A stretch of DNA of 64,000 nucleotides from positions 1 to 64,000 of the forward strand of contig JANXXU010000028.1 in assembly GCA_025350465.1 (NCBI GenBank), written 5' to 3'. The translations under genes were made by a program, and so were the position numbers. Positions 15,351 through 24,004 of the stretch are shown piece after piece. The notes beneath the pieces are model-generated. The model did not search any database. It was given only the letters and a program-made list of their open reading frames with translations, and was not told the DNA's origin. Position 1 is the stretch's first letter. Every line of letters begins with the position of its first letter. This DNA comes from Alphaproteobacteria bacterium (GTDB lineage Bacteria; Pseudomonadota; Alphaproteobacteria; Micropepsales; Micropepsaceae).

Positions 15351-17297
15351 CTATTGATGAAGTGCTAAGCGGAAGCGGAAGCGGCGCTCACCTGATGGTG
15401 CGGCCTCGGGTTTGCGCGTGTCGTCCATCTCGAGTGCTGACAGCATCAACCGGCAAAAGAGGCTTGCGCCCGAGCGTTCACTTTGGATTAACCCGATCAG
15501 CGGCGCGACGGTTTGATCGACCTCTACGGAAAAGCGGCGTTCGTTGTCGCCGAGATCGATGATGCCTTCGGTAAGGCCGAGGCCCGTCTTCGCCGATACG
15601 AGGAACGAGACTGGAGCGCCATGGTCGATTGCGTGGCCGTTGATGGAGAAGGTTTCGATGTCGCTTCCGCCGTTGTGAGTGCGAAATGACAAGGCTTCGC
15701 AGTCGAAGGCTTCGGGATTGAGCAAGAAATGCCCCAGGCGCAACGAACCGCGGCCCCATTCCTTCCAAGCGAAGGCAAGGTCGAAGTCGACTGTCGGGGA
15801 CGCGGCGCCGAAGCGCATGTTCTTCGCAATCGGGCCGAGAGGCGTCGAGACCCGGCATGCGACGATGACATCGCCGGTTGCCTCCTCGCGCGTGACCGAG
15901 GTGGCCGCCCAATCGAGGTCAGCGATCTTTGGCAACCCAGGCGCCTCGAAGACGCAGTTGCCCGTGTACCAATCGTATTGCAGCTCGATCTTGTCGAAAT
16001 GGCCATGGAGTAGTGAGCCAAGCATCGGCGGGCGATTGTCGCCCGCGATTTTAATTTCGTGAATCGCACAACCGCGCCGGCGATTGAGCACGGCGGTGAG
16101 GGCGGGGGTTTCGATCTCGATCCAACGCTGATCGGTTCGAGCATCCGTGAGGAGCGTCGGCGTGGCGTAGGACGGCTTCGTCGGAACATATTGCGCTTCA
16201 ATTCCGCTTAGCCGCTCGCGATAGGTCTTCCATCTTTTGTCGGTGATGTGGGTGCGGAAGTCGCTCGACCAAAGGTAGCAAAGTTCACGCCACGCTTCGG
16301 GCGTTTCCACATTGTCTTCGACGAGCGCGTTGTAGATGCGGTGGCATGCGGCATTGACGGCAAGGTCGTCGCGACCCGACACCGCCCAACGCGTGACGTT
16401 GTATTTCGGCTGTTTCTTGACGGGAATCGGATAGTCGGGTGTTTCAAGCGTCAACAATGTGTTTGCGTGCGGACCGCCGTTGGCGGCGAGTGCTTGCGAG
16501 GGCGAGACGAAATTGAGTCCCGGTACATGTGTCAACGTGCGCCAGGCGGCAGCGATGCGTGCCCATTCGTTGCCGGTGAGCGCTTCCTCCGTGTTGAAGC
16601 GGCCAGGCCGGAAATCGAAGGTCTCTGCGTCGTTACTGTAGAGAGGCAGGATGCGCGGCATCAACCCGCGTTGGCCGGCGACAAAATTCAGATAGTCGCG
16701 AAGCTCGATATCGCCGTGCGCGAAACGCTGAAGCTTCTGAAACGCCATCGTGTGCGTCCAAAGCAACCCTATTTCGCTGCCGCCCGAACCGCGTGCGCGC
16801 TGCGGATGATAGCGCAGCTCTCCGTCCCACTCGGGATGACAGCTCGCGACATTGTCCCAATCCATGAGCACGCCGTCATATCCGGCCTCGCGGTAAAGCG
16901 GGACGAGGCCGCCGGAATAGGCTTGCTCGTTGATCAATGCGACCTTCGGCGTGACGCCGACAAGGCGCCGGTAGACGTCGTGCCCAAGACGGAGATTCGC
17001 TTTGTTCACGCGCGCCGGCACAAGGGGTCCGATGATCTGGGCGTAGCCGGAGCCGACGAATTCGACTTTACCGCTTGCCGTCAGTCGCCTCAGCTCGGCA
17101 ATCCATGCGGGGTCGAGTTGGTCGACGACCTCAAGCGTGTAGCCCGTCGCTTCAATTGCGATGGGCGCACCGATGACGTCGGGCAGGCGCAGCATCGGCC
17201 AATAGCAACGCTCGATCACCTGCGGGCGCTGCTCTTCCTCGATCGAGGAGAAAGCGAGGTTCAAGTGAAAAAGCGCGAAGAGGTCGAGCACGCTCAC
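15351..17297 (-). CDS. Glycoside hydrolase family 57-like protein in glycan operon
   Basis: This 648-aa protein shows the conserved GH57 regions in order: FHLNLAF (His11); GKVEFVGSGYAQIIGPLVP (76-94), like region 2; INEQAYSGG with Glu124 at the nucleophile position; and YSNDAETFDF with Asp223 at the acid/base position. The C-terminal half (about 400-640) looks like a beta-sandwich domain. GH57 enzymes act on alpha-glucans and other alpha-linked glycans. The substrate here is unknown. There is no signal peptide, so action is probably cytosolic. Its start overlaps the formyltransferase stop by 4 nt. It is the last gene of the coupled core. Confidence 0.75.
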   Translation of the reverse strand: MSVLDLFALFHLNLAFSSIEEEQRPQVIERCYWPMLRLPDVIGAPIAIEATGYTLEVVDQLDPAWIAELRRLTASGKVEFVGSGYAQIIGPLVPARVNKANLRLGHDVYRRLVGVTPKVALINEQAYSGGLVPLYREAGYDGVLMDWDNVASCHPEWDGELRYHPQRARGSGGSEIGLLWTHTMAFQKLQRFAHGDIELRDYLNFVAGQRGLMPRILPLYSNDAETFDFRPGRFNTEEALTGNEWARIAAAWRTLTHVPGLNFVSPSQALAANGGPHANTLLTLETPDYPIPVKKQPKYNVTRWAVSGRDDLAVNAACHRIYNALVEDNVETPEAWRELCYLWSSDFRTHITDKRWKTYRERLSGIEAQYVPTKPSYATPTLLTDARTDQRWIEIETPALTAVLNRRRGCAIHEIKIAGDNRPPMLGSLLHGHFDKIELQYDWYTGNCVFEAPGLPKIADLDWAATSVTREEATGDVIVACRVSTPLGPIAKNMRFGAASPTVDFDLAFAWKEWGRGSLRLGHFLLNPEAFDCEALSFRTHNGGSDIETFSINGHAIDHGAPVSFLVSAKTGLGLTEGIIDLGDNERRFSVEVDQTVAPLIGLIQSERSGASLFCRLMLSALEMDDTRKPEAAPSGERRFRFRLALHQ

Positions 17298-18253
17298 GCG
17301 CTCACCAATTGGCCGAAGCGCATGCGCGGCTTTATCCCGGCATCAAGCGGCGAGCCTTCGGCTTTGTCGTTCCACTGTACGCGCGTGAGATTGAGGAGAC
17401 CCTTGCCCGTCGCGACGATGGCGCCGTGGTCGTCGACTGCCAGGACTTCGCCCGGCGCGCCTGCGAGCGGCAGGGTGGCGCGCTCGGCCGACCATATGAA
17501 TAGTTTGCGATCTTGCTGAAACGTAAAGGCGCCGGGATAGGGATGCGTCAATGCGCGAATCCAGTTGTAGAGCCCGCGAGCATCACGAGTCCAATCGATG
17601 ACGCCGTCTTCCGGGCGGCGACGCGGCCATGTGGTCACATCCGTTTCGCCCTGCTTGATGCGATGGGCCCTGCTGGCGGCGAGAAGCGGTAGCGATTTGC
17701 AGAGAAGCTGTGCGGCGATTTCGTCGGTGCGGGCGCCGAGCGTCGAGGCCGTGTCGGAATCAAGGATGGGCACATGCTGTTGCGCCAGGATGTCGCCGGT
17801 GTCGACGCCCGGATCGGCATAGAACCACGTTACGCCCGTCCCCTCGAGGTCGAGGATAATCGCCCATGGGATTGGAGCACGGCCTCGACCTTGCGGCAGC
17901 AATGTCGGATGCATGCCGATGAAGCCGAGCGCGGGAAGTGTGAGGAGTTCAGACGGAATGAGTTCGGAGACGCCGCAAACGATGCCGAGGCGCGGCGCGG
18001 TATGCTTAGCCCACTCAAAATGCATTCGGCCCTCTTCGCCCTTGAGCGAGGAGAAGGAGCGGGCATCTAGATTGTAACGCGAAATGATGTCGTCGAATTG
18101 CGTGTGTGCGACGGTCGTCTGGGCCTTGCAATCGTCAAGGTAGAGAAGGCCGGCGATCGAAGCGCCGCTCTCGAGCGCGGCCGTCAAGCATTGTTTGCCG
18201 ACGATACGCGCGGCGACGAACAGGATCGGCATGTCGCGCAAGGTGTTGGTCAT
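17294..18253 (-). CDS. Formyltransferase family protein (Fmt/ArnA-N-like), probable sugar N-formyltransferase
   Basis: This 319-aa protein has the formyl-tetrahydrofolate-dependent fold, visible as GMHPTLLPQGRGRAPIPWA (113-131) and FYADPGVDTGDI (144-155). His115 and Asp151 occupy catalytic positions. The Asn of the usual N-x-H triad is Gly113, which is odd. A C-terminal OB-like domain follows from about 210. It starts at 18253, where ATGA overlaps the deacetylase stop. A tRNA formylation role is less likely because of the sugar-gene context. N-formylation of a nucleotide amino-sugar is the inferred role. Confidence 0.8.
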   Translation of the reverse strand: MTNTLRDMPILFVAARIVGKQCLTAALESGASIAGLLYLDDCKAQTTVAHTQFDDIISRYNLDARSFSSLKGEEGRMHFEWAKHTAPRLGIVCGVSELIPSELLTLPALGFIGMHPTLLPQGRGRAPIPWAIILDLEGTGVTWFYADPGVDTGDILAQQHVPILDSDTASTLGARTDEIAAQLLCKSLPLLAASRAHRIKQGETDVTTWPRRRPEDGVIDWTRDARGLYNWIRALTHPYPGAFTFQQDRKLFIWSAERATLPLAGAPGEVLAVDDHGAIVATGKGLLNLTRVQWNDKAEGSPLDAGIKPRMRFGQLVSA

Positions 18254-18915
18254 CGAACGATCTCGCGCAGCAATTCGAAGGGCTCTGCGGAAGACAGACC
18301 TACATGAGTGCCCCATGCAACCGCACGGGCGCGGATCGCGTCCAGCGAGCGGGCGTGTGGGAAGGGACGTAGTTCACCCTCGTAACATGCCATCGCTTTC
18401 AATTTTGTTTCGAGCGTGGCGCTTGCATCGATGAACACGGTCGGCGCGAACGGCGCGGCGGATGGATTCCAATCGGTTGCCGAAGGAACATCGAAGGCGA
18501 GGATGCGCTTGGCGGGCGCGCCGGGTGTCGGGCGAAACGCGGTGGCGACGGCGCGTGCCGTTACCTCATGGTCGATATTCAGATCGCGCGCGTGATGGGT
18601 GTAGATGACTTCAGGTGCGACCCGGGCTGCAATGTCTTCGATCGTTTTCACGACATCGAGGAGCGCGACCGTATCCATGCGATTGTCCGCGAAGCCGGCA
18701 AAGCGCAGATCGGCGACGCCGAGAATGGCGCCGGCTTTCTCGGCTTGATGGCGTAGTGCGCGATGAGCGTCGGTCGTGACAGGCCCGCGCGAGTCGAGGC
18801 CCGTCGCTAAGATCAAGACGGTGACCTTGTCGCCGGCCTTGGCATGGCGCGCGATCGCGACGCCGGCGCCCAGCACTTCGTCATCGGGATGCGCGGCGAC
18901 GACGAGAACGTTCAT
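18250..18915 (-). CDS. PIG-L family N-deacetylase
   Basis: This 221-aa protein opens MNVLVVAAHPDDEVLGAG, carrying the zinc motif AHPDDE (His9, Asp12) with the third histidine in THHARDLNIDH. PIG-L (LmbE-like) enzymes remove acetyl groups from GlcNAc-type sugars. Here it would expose an amine on a sugar intermediate, which the neighbouring formyltransferase or ATP-grasp enzyme could then modify. That link is inference from gene order. Both ends overlap neighbours by 4 nt (ATGA), so translation is coupled with the ATP-grasp gene and the formyltransferase gene. Confidence 0.9.
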   Translation of the reverse strand: MNVLVVAAHPDDEVLGAGVAIARHAKAGDKVTVLILATGLDSRGPVTTDAHRALRHQAEKAGAILGVADLRFAGFADNRMDTVALLDVVKTIEDIAARVAPEVIYTHHARDLNIDHEVTARAVATAFRPTPGAPAKRILAFDVPSATDWNPSAAPFAPTVFIDASATLETKLKAMACYEGELRPFPHARSLDAIRARAVAWGTHVGLSSAEPFELLREIVR

Positions 18916-20132
18916 GCCGCCACCGTTTCGATCTTGAGGGCTGCCAGAGCACGTGCAGCGTTCGTGCGTGCCGCGGCGAGGCTTGCACCCGTGGCCAGAA
19001 CCATCGCAGCCGTGCAGTTGGAATCTGTCGGTGTGCGGATCGTGTCGCCTGGCTTTACCGTGACGAGCAATTCCTCGATGCCGGGAAGGGCGCGGGCTTC
19101 GTCCGTGCCGGCAACGCGCGTCACGCGGCCTGGTGCCGGAAACGCGTAACGCTGCACGACTGGCGTGAATGTCTTGGGGGTCAAATCGGCCGCCGATACA
19201 GGCATACCGAGGGCCAGCTTGATCACGGCGCCGATGAAATCGATGCCGGTGTTGAGCGGAATTTCACGCGTGCAGAAGTATCCGCCGGAGGCGCGTGCCG
19301 CGAGTTCGATCACGTGCGGCTTGCCGTCGACGACGACCATATCGCCTTTGATATTGCCGGTGGTGATGCCGAGAGCCCGGCCCGCGGCTTCGGCGGTGCG
19401 CTTTACGGCTTCCTGAATTTTAAGCGGCAGATGGCTGGGCAGGTCGCCGCCATTCTCGATGAAATAGGGCGCGTAGCGCTCGAGATGTTCGTAGTTGCGA
19501 TCCGAAAAACCCGGTGTGAAGCCCAGTCCATCGATGAGGATCGATTCCGTCGATACCTGCGGACCAGCGAGGAATTCCTCGATCATCACGCGGCGCGTCG
19601 GGGACTGCGCCGCGGCACGCTCCCATACTTCGCCGAGATTCAAACCTGGCCGTAACCTTTGCACGCCGCGGCCGCCGCGGCTGTCGACTGGCTTGACGAC
19701 GAGAGCGTCGCCCCGTTCGGCGACGATGCGCTCCAACGTTGTCGGGGAAGGCAGTGGCGCGAACCACGGAACAGGAATGCCGGCGGCGACGAAGCGCTGC
19801 TTCATCGCCAGCTTGTCCTGGGCAAGACACGCCGCTTCGAGTGGAATGCCGGGAATGCGCAAGCGATGCGCGACGGTTGCAACCGTCAGCGGTACATCGG
19901 CGCCGATAGTGATCACGCCATCGATCGGGCGCACGGTGCGGTGATAGTGCTCGGCAGCTGCGGCCGTCGCGTCGGCATCGTAAGTCGAGGCGATCAAGCG
20001 ATCATCGGCCAGGGCAAAGCCGGGCGCTTCCGGGTTCATATCGCTCACCACGACATGACAGCCGAGTTCTTTGGCACGGCGAACGCCATGTGTTGCTTCA
20101 ATGCCGCCGGAAACGATCAACAAGGTCTTCAA
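18912..20132 (-). CDS. ATP-grasp ligase in glycan operon, TTG start
   Basis: This 406-aa protein has a Rossmann-like N-terminal domain (KTLLIVSGGIEATHGVRRAK), an ATP-grasp core with KPVDSRGGRGVQ and EEFLAGPQVSTESI, and a metal-binding end VIELAARASGGYF. It resembles biotin-carboxylase-like or amino-acid ligases that make amide bonds with ATP. The substrate is unknown. The proposed start is TTG at 20132, which forms a TTGA overlap with the SDR stop and has GGGGGA 8 nt upstream. The open frame continues far upstream inside the SDR gene, but that part is a shadow frame. Confidence 0.82.
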   Translation of the reverse strand: MKTLLIVSGGIEATHGVRRAKELGCHVVVSDMNPEAPGFALADDRLIASTYDADATAAAAEHYHRTVRPIDGVITIGADVPLTVATVAHRLRIPGIPLEAACLAQDKLAMKQRFVAAGIPVPWFAPLPSPTTLERIVAERGDALVVKPVDSRGGRGVQRLRPGLNLGEVWERAAAQSPTRRVMIEEFLAGPQVSTESILIDGLGFTPGFSDRNYEHLERYAPYFIENGGDLPSHLPLKIQEAVKRTAEAAGRALGITTGNIKGDMVVVDGKPHVIELAARASGGYFCTREIPLNTGIDFIGAVIKLALGMPVSAADLTPKTFTPVVQRYAFPAPGRVTRVAGTDEARALPGIEELLVTVKPGDTIRTPTDSNCTAAMVLATGASLAAARTNAARALAALKIETVAA

Positions 20133-20863
20133 AAATAGAGTCCCCCGTTGACGTTGATCGTTTGGGCGGTGATGTAGCGCGCCGCGTCGCTTGCGAGGAA
20201 CGCGACGGCGTCGGCGACTTCGTCCGCGGTGCCCAAGCGGCCGAGCACAATATTCTCCGCAGCCTTGGCGACGGCCGGCGCGGCCATGCCGGCGGCCGCC
20301 ATTTCCGATTGGATAAGCCCCGCTGCGACGACATTCGAGCGGATGTTCCATTTGGCGCCAAAGCGCGCGATCACTTGGGAAAGAGAGATCAAGCCCGCTT
20401 TCGACGCCGCGTAGTGGGCCGTGCGCGGGCCACCGTATTGGCCGCTGACCGAACCGATGTGAACGATCGATCCGCCGCCGGCGCGGCGTAAGTGCGGCAA
20501 CGCAAGCTGCGAGCAGATAAACGGGCCCTTCAGATTGACGCCGAGGATTTCGTCCCAATCGTCGTCTACGATTTGGTCGAAATCCGTCGGCTTGTTGATA
20601 CCGGCATTGTTTACAAGGATCGAGAGTGACCCAAGCTTTGCCAATGCGGTTTCGATCGCGCCCTGCACGCTGTTGCGGTTGGTGACTTCCATTTCGATTG
20701 CGACGGCGCCGGTTTCGCGTGCGACGACGTCCGCTTGCGTCCGCGTGGCCCGGTAGGTGAAGGCGACGCGGGCACCTGCGTCCGCCAGTTTCTTGACGAT
20801 CGCCTTGCCGATGCCGCGGCTGCCGCCGGTGACGAAGGCGGTACGCCCTTGGAGCAAGCTCAT
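20129..20863 (-). CDS. Short-chain dehydrogenase/reductase (FabG-like)
   Basis: This 244-aa classical SDR has the cofactor motif TGGSRGIG (12-19), NNAG (85-88) and the catalytic YAASK (Tyr151, Lys155). It ends with the typical ITAQTINVNGGLYF. It reduces or oxidises a keto or hydroxyl group with NAD(P). In this operon it probably acts on the product of the adjacent transketolase pair or another sugar intermediate (inference). It overlaps the transketolase C-subunit gene by 4 nt upstream and the ATP-grasp gene by 4 nt downstream. A fatty-acid role is unlikely from context. Confidence 0.88.
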   Translation of the reverse strand: MSLLQGRTAFVTGGSRGIGKAIVKKLADAGARVAFTYRATRTQADVVARETGAVAIEMEVTNRNSVQGAIETALAKLGSLSILVNNAGINKPTDFDQIVDDDWDEILGVNLKGPFICSQLALPHLRRAGGGSIVHIGSVSGQYGGPRTAHYAASKAGLISLSQVIARFGAKWNIRSNVVAAGLIQSEMAAAGMAAPAVAKAAENIVLGRLGTADEVADAVAFLASDAARYITAQTINVNGGLYF

Positions 20864-21846
20864 CGGCGCAGGCTTTCCTTGCGTGCAATTGCCCGGCGCG
20901 CGGCAGCGGCGATGTGTGGCGCTGTCAAGCCGTAGAACTCCGCAAGCTCTTGCGGTTCGCCCGATTGGCCGAATTGATCGCGGACGCCGACGAATTCGAT
21001 CGGGCAGGGCTGTGTCTGTGCAATCGCTTCGGCGACGGCGCCGCCGAGACCGCCAAAGATGTTGTGGTCTTCGGCCGTGACAATGCAGCCCGTGTCGACC
21101 GACGCCTCGGCGAGGATGGCGCTGTCGATCGGTTTGATAGTCGGCATATTGATGACACGTGCGGAGATCTTTGCGGCCGCGAGAAGATCGGCGGCTTCGA
21201 GAGCACGCGAAACTTCAACGCCGCAGGCGACAAGCGAAACATCGCGCCCGTCGCGTAGCATCTGTCCAACTCCGATTTCGAATTTGTGCGCCGGTCCGAA
21301 GAGGCGGGTAGAGGCGCTGCGGCCGGTGCGCATATAGACGGGGCCCTCGAAGTCGAGAATTGCGCGCGTCGCCTGGCGCATTTCTTCGGGGTCGGCGGGC
21401 GAGATCACCGTCATCCCAGGTATGGCACGGAACGCGGCAAGGTCTTCGAGCGCCTGCGCCGAGCCGCCGTCCGGTCCGACGTCGATACCGGGATGGCTTG
21501 CGACGATCTTGACGTTGCGCTTGGCGTAGGCGATCGAGAGGCGCGCTTGTTCGATGGCGCGCAAGCAGAAAACGGCAAACGTCGTGACGACGGGGACGAG
21601 GCCGGTCGCCGCCATGCCGCCGGCGGCGGCCATCATGTTCTGCTCGGCGATGCCGAACTGAAAGAAACGATGCGGCAGCGCCTTGCGAAAATGGTGGACG
21701 CCCGTGCCGCCGGCGATATCGGCGTCGAGCACAACAACCCGAGGCCGTTCGCGCGACCATTCCACGAGCGCTTTGCCGAACGCCTCGCGCAGCGAATCGC
21801 CGCTGGTGCCGATGAGTTGCGGCGCCGCTCTTTCAACCACGGCCAT
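20860..21846 (-). CDS. Transketolase, C-terminal subunit (split form)
   Basis: This 328-aa protein corresponds to the pyrimidine-binding and C-terminal domains of transketolase. It has FQFGIAEQNMMAAAGGMAATG (Glu of the TPP-activating site), SHPGIDVGPDGGSAQALEDLA and a C-terminal VRDQFGQSGEPQEL. The partner N-terminal subunit lies immediately upstream (21833-22741) and overlaps it by 14 nt. Together they would form an alpha2beta2 TPP enzyme that moves two-carbon ketol units. Split transketolases occur in sugar-biosynthesis clusters as well as in central metabolism. Here the former is more likely. Confidence 0.9.
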   Translation of the reverse strand: MAVVERAAPQLIGTSGDSLREAFGKALVEWSRERPRVVVLDADIAGGTGVHHFRKALPHRFFQFGIAEQNMMAAAGGMAATGLVPVVTTFAVFCLRAIEQARLSIAYAKRNVKIVASHPGIDVGPDGGSAQALEDLAAFRAIPGMTVISPADPEEMRQATRAILDFEGPVYMRTGRSASTRLFGPAHKFEIGVGQMLRDGRDVSLVACGVEVSRALEAADLLAAAKISARVINMPTIKPIDSAILAEASVDTGCIVTAEDHNIFGGLGGAVAEAIAQTQPCPIEFVGVRDQFGQSGEPQELAEFYGLTAPHIAAAARRAIARKESLRR

Positions 21847-22741
21847 TGAGCAATCCCTCGGCTTTGGCCGGATCGGTGTCGAGTGAGGTGAGCGCGGATG
21901 TGATCTGCTCCGGCGTCAGCTTTACGCTGCCGTGCCATTGCGGATGATCTTCCATATACGGCACGCCCTTACCCTTGGTCGTGTGCGCGATAATGATCGT
22001 CGGTAAGGTGCGCTCGTTGCGCGCCGCCTCGAAGGCCGCCAAGAGCCCGGCGACGTCGTGGCCGTTGATCTCAAGTGTGTTCCAGCCGAACGCCCGCCAT
22101 TTTTGCGCAAGCGGTTCAAGCCCCATGATCGCGGCGTTGCGGTCGTCGGACTGCAGTTTGTTGTAGTCGATGACGGCGCAGAGATTGGCGAGGCCATAAT
22201 GCGCGGCGCACATCGCGCCCTCCCAGACTTCGCCTTCCTGCATCTCGCCATCGCCGAGAAGCGCATAGACGCGCGGCGCGCGACCTTGCTGGCGGAGACC
22301 CATCGCCATGCCGATCGAAACCGAGAAACCCTGACCGAGCGAGCCGGTGCTGGATTCCGCCAAGGGACAATCCAGAACGTGCGGATGTCCCTGAGCGCGG
22401 CTGCCGAGCTTGCGCAGCGTCAATGCTTCGGCACGCGACATCAGTCCGAAGGCGGCCCAGGTCGCGTAAAGCGCCGGCGCCGCGTGACCCTTCGACAGCA
22501 CGAAGAGATCGCGGTCGATATCGGGATGATCGGCATGCGGCAGGTTCAGGACGGTGCCGTAGAGAACGGCGAGAATATCGGCGCATGACAATGAGCCGCC
22601 CGGGTGTCCCGAACCGGCATGATAGATCGCGGCAACCGACAGGCGACGAATTTCGCGGGCAATGGCTTCGAGCTGGGTGACACGGCGATCGCGCGGACCG
22701 GCCGCTTCGTGCAGCTCGGCGACTTGAAGCGTGGCGTTCAT
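21833..22741 (-). CDS. Transketolase, N-terminal (TPP-binding) subunit
   Basis: This 302-aa protein has HAGSGHPGGSLS near residue 41, the substrate and TPP histidine segment SKGHAAPALYA, and the TPP-metal motif GDGEMQEGEVWEGA (163-176) ending in Asn194. It is about half the length of a full transketolase, and the remainder is encoded by the overlapping next gene. The start at 22741 is the first that gives a family-like N-terminus. The open frame reaches 22855 but overlaps the methyltransferase gene. The probable role is two-carbon transfer to a sugar intermediate in the glycan pathway. Confidence 0.9.
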   Translation of the reverse strand: MNATLQVAELHEAAGPRDRRVTQLEAIAREIRRLSVAAIYHAGSGHPGGSLSCADILAVLYGTVLNLPHADHPDIDRDLFVLSKGHAAPALYATWAAFGLMSRAEALTLRKLGSRAQGHPHVLDCPLAESSTGSLGQGFSVSIGMAMGLRQQGRAPRVYALLGDGEMQEGEVWEGAMCAAHYGLANLCAVIDYNKLQSDDRNAAIMGLEPLAQKWRAFGWNTLEINGHDVAGLLAAFEAARNERTLPTIIIAHTTKGKGVPYMEDHPQWHGSVKLTPEQITSALTSLDTDPAKAEGLLNGRG

Positions 22742-22751
22742 TGTTCTCGCC

Positions 22752-23924
22752 TCACGCCGCAATGTGGGTTTTGGCGCGGGCCAAGAGATCGGCGTAGGCG
22801 ATGACCTCGCAACCAGGCACGCGAACCTGGGCCTCTTGGCGAATCTCGCTCGCAAAACTGCGTGACATGACGACCACGACGTCGGGCTTGAGATTTGCCA
22901 AATCCGTCGGCGCGGTCAGCCTGATGCCATGTGCGTCTTGCGCGTAGCGGATGAGATGCTTGTCGACGACGGCGGTCAGGGAGGCGGGCTTCAGGCCGCC
23001 GTTTTGAATGAGGCTGTTGAGCAGGCGACCGGCGCCCCACACGGCAACTTTGCGCGGCGCCATCGCGTCGATCATCCGAGCAACGGACGTGAGCGCGGCA
23101 AGGTTCTGAAGGCGTACAGCGTGATAGGAGGAGATCAACGCTGTCGCCGATTCAACCTCGCGAATATCGGATTCGATCGGCGCGGCCCCGGCGTCCGTTT
23201 TTACGGCGACAATCGTAATGTTCACCGAATCGCGCGGATCGGCGACGGCGACGGCACGAAAACCGCTCGCTGCGAGCAGACGCGCCAGTACGCGCGCGGA
23301 GAAATGATAAAGGTGCTTGTCGATGAAGAACTCCTCGACGATATCGTTCAGGCCGATCATCGCCAGGTTGGGAACCTCGAGCAGCAAGTGGCCGTGGGGC
23401 TTGAGCGTTTCCCAATGATGGCGCAGTGCGTCGCGTGCGCTCTTCACATGCTCGAGGGTGTGGCAGGAATAGACGAGATCGAAAGCGTCGGCTTCCAGCC
23501 GCGTGTCTTCGAGCCGCGCGTGCAGCCAAGTGAAGCCCGGCTTGCCCGCCCAAGCGCCCACAACTCGTTCATCGGGCTCGATGCCGATGATCTCGGCATT
23601 GGGGTAAGCGGTGCTCAATTCCAGCGCGAAGGCGCCGCGGCTGGCGCCGACGTCGAGTACGCGAAGCGGCCGGCGCTTCGGCAAGAAGGGCTTGAGCGTC
23701 GATAGATTCGCTTCGGCGCGAAAGCCTTTGCCGTAACGGACATTGCCCCAGTCGGCATCGGCCGACACGGAGGCCTTGGCGCGGGGAGCATGATCGATAC
23801 GCGGCAGGCTTTGGACGAGACCGCAATGCGTGCAGAGCCAGACGGTCAGCTTCCGCGTGGAGCCCTGCGGCGCGTAGACTCGTTCGAGCGCCGCGTTGCC
23901 GCACAGGTCGCACGTTTCGGACAT
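22752..23924 (-). CDS. SAM-dependent C-methyltransferase-like protein with zinc-binding N-terminus
   Basis: This 390-aa protein has an N-terminal four-cysteine zinc site (Cys5, Cys8, Cys31, Cys34) and a SAM-binding core LRVLDVGASRGAFALEL. Its C-terminal Rossmann-like domain has VAVWGAGRLLNSLI. This three-part layout matches the sugar C-methyltransferase family (Methyltransf_13/14 type, for example NovU or TylC3). Those enzymes methylate keto-sugars, so a role in building a branched deoxysugar fits the operon. It ends 10 nt before the transketolase N-subunit start. Confidence 0.85.
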   Translation of the reverse strand: MSETCDLCGNAALERVYAPQGSTRKLTVWLCTHCGLVQSLPRIDHAPRAKASVSADADWGNVRYGKGFRAEANLSTLKPFLPKRRPLRVLDVGASRGAFALELSTAYPNAEIIGIEPDERVVGAWAGKPGFTWLHARLEDTRLEADAFDLVYSCHTLEHVKSARDALRHHWETLKPHGHLLLEVPNLAMIGLNDIVEEFFIDKHLYHFSARVLARLLAASGFRAVAVADPRDSVNITIVAVKTDAGAAPIESDIREVESATALISSYHAVRLQNLAALTSVARMIDAMAPRKVAVWGAGRLLNSLIQNGGLKPASLTAVVDKHLIRYAQDAHGIRLTAPTDLANLKPDVVVVMSRSFASEIRQEAQVRVPGCEVIAYADLLARAKTHIAA

Positions 23925-24004
23925 GAAGAACCTACGATTTCAAAGCGGTCTCCCGCTCATGGTTTGCGTAGGCTTAAAGGTGTGCTTGCGCGGTTAATTT
24001 GGTT

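Noticed and set aside
16248-17519. 423-aa open frame antisense to the GH57-like gene
   Set aside because: It crosses the junction of two coupled genes and shows no domain. GH57 motifs are on the other strand.
20133-20888. N-terminal extension of the ATP-grasp gene (up to 658 aa)
   Set aside because: The extension is an alternative frame of the SDR gene and is Arg-rich. The TTG at 20132 gives a family-like start and a TTGA overlap.
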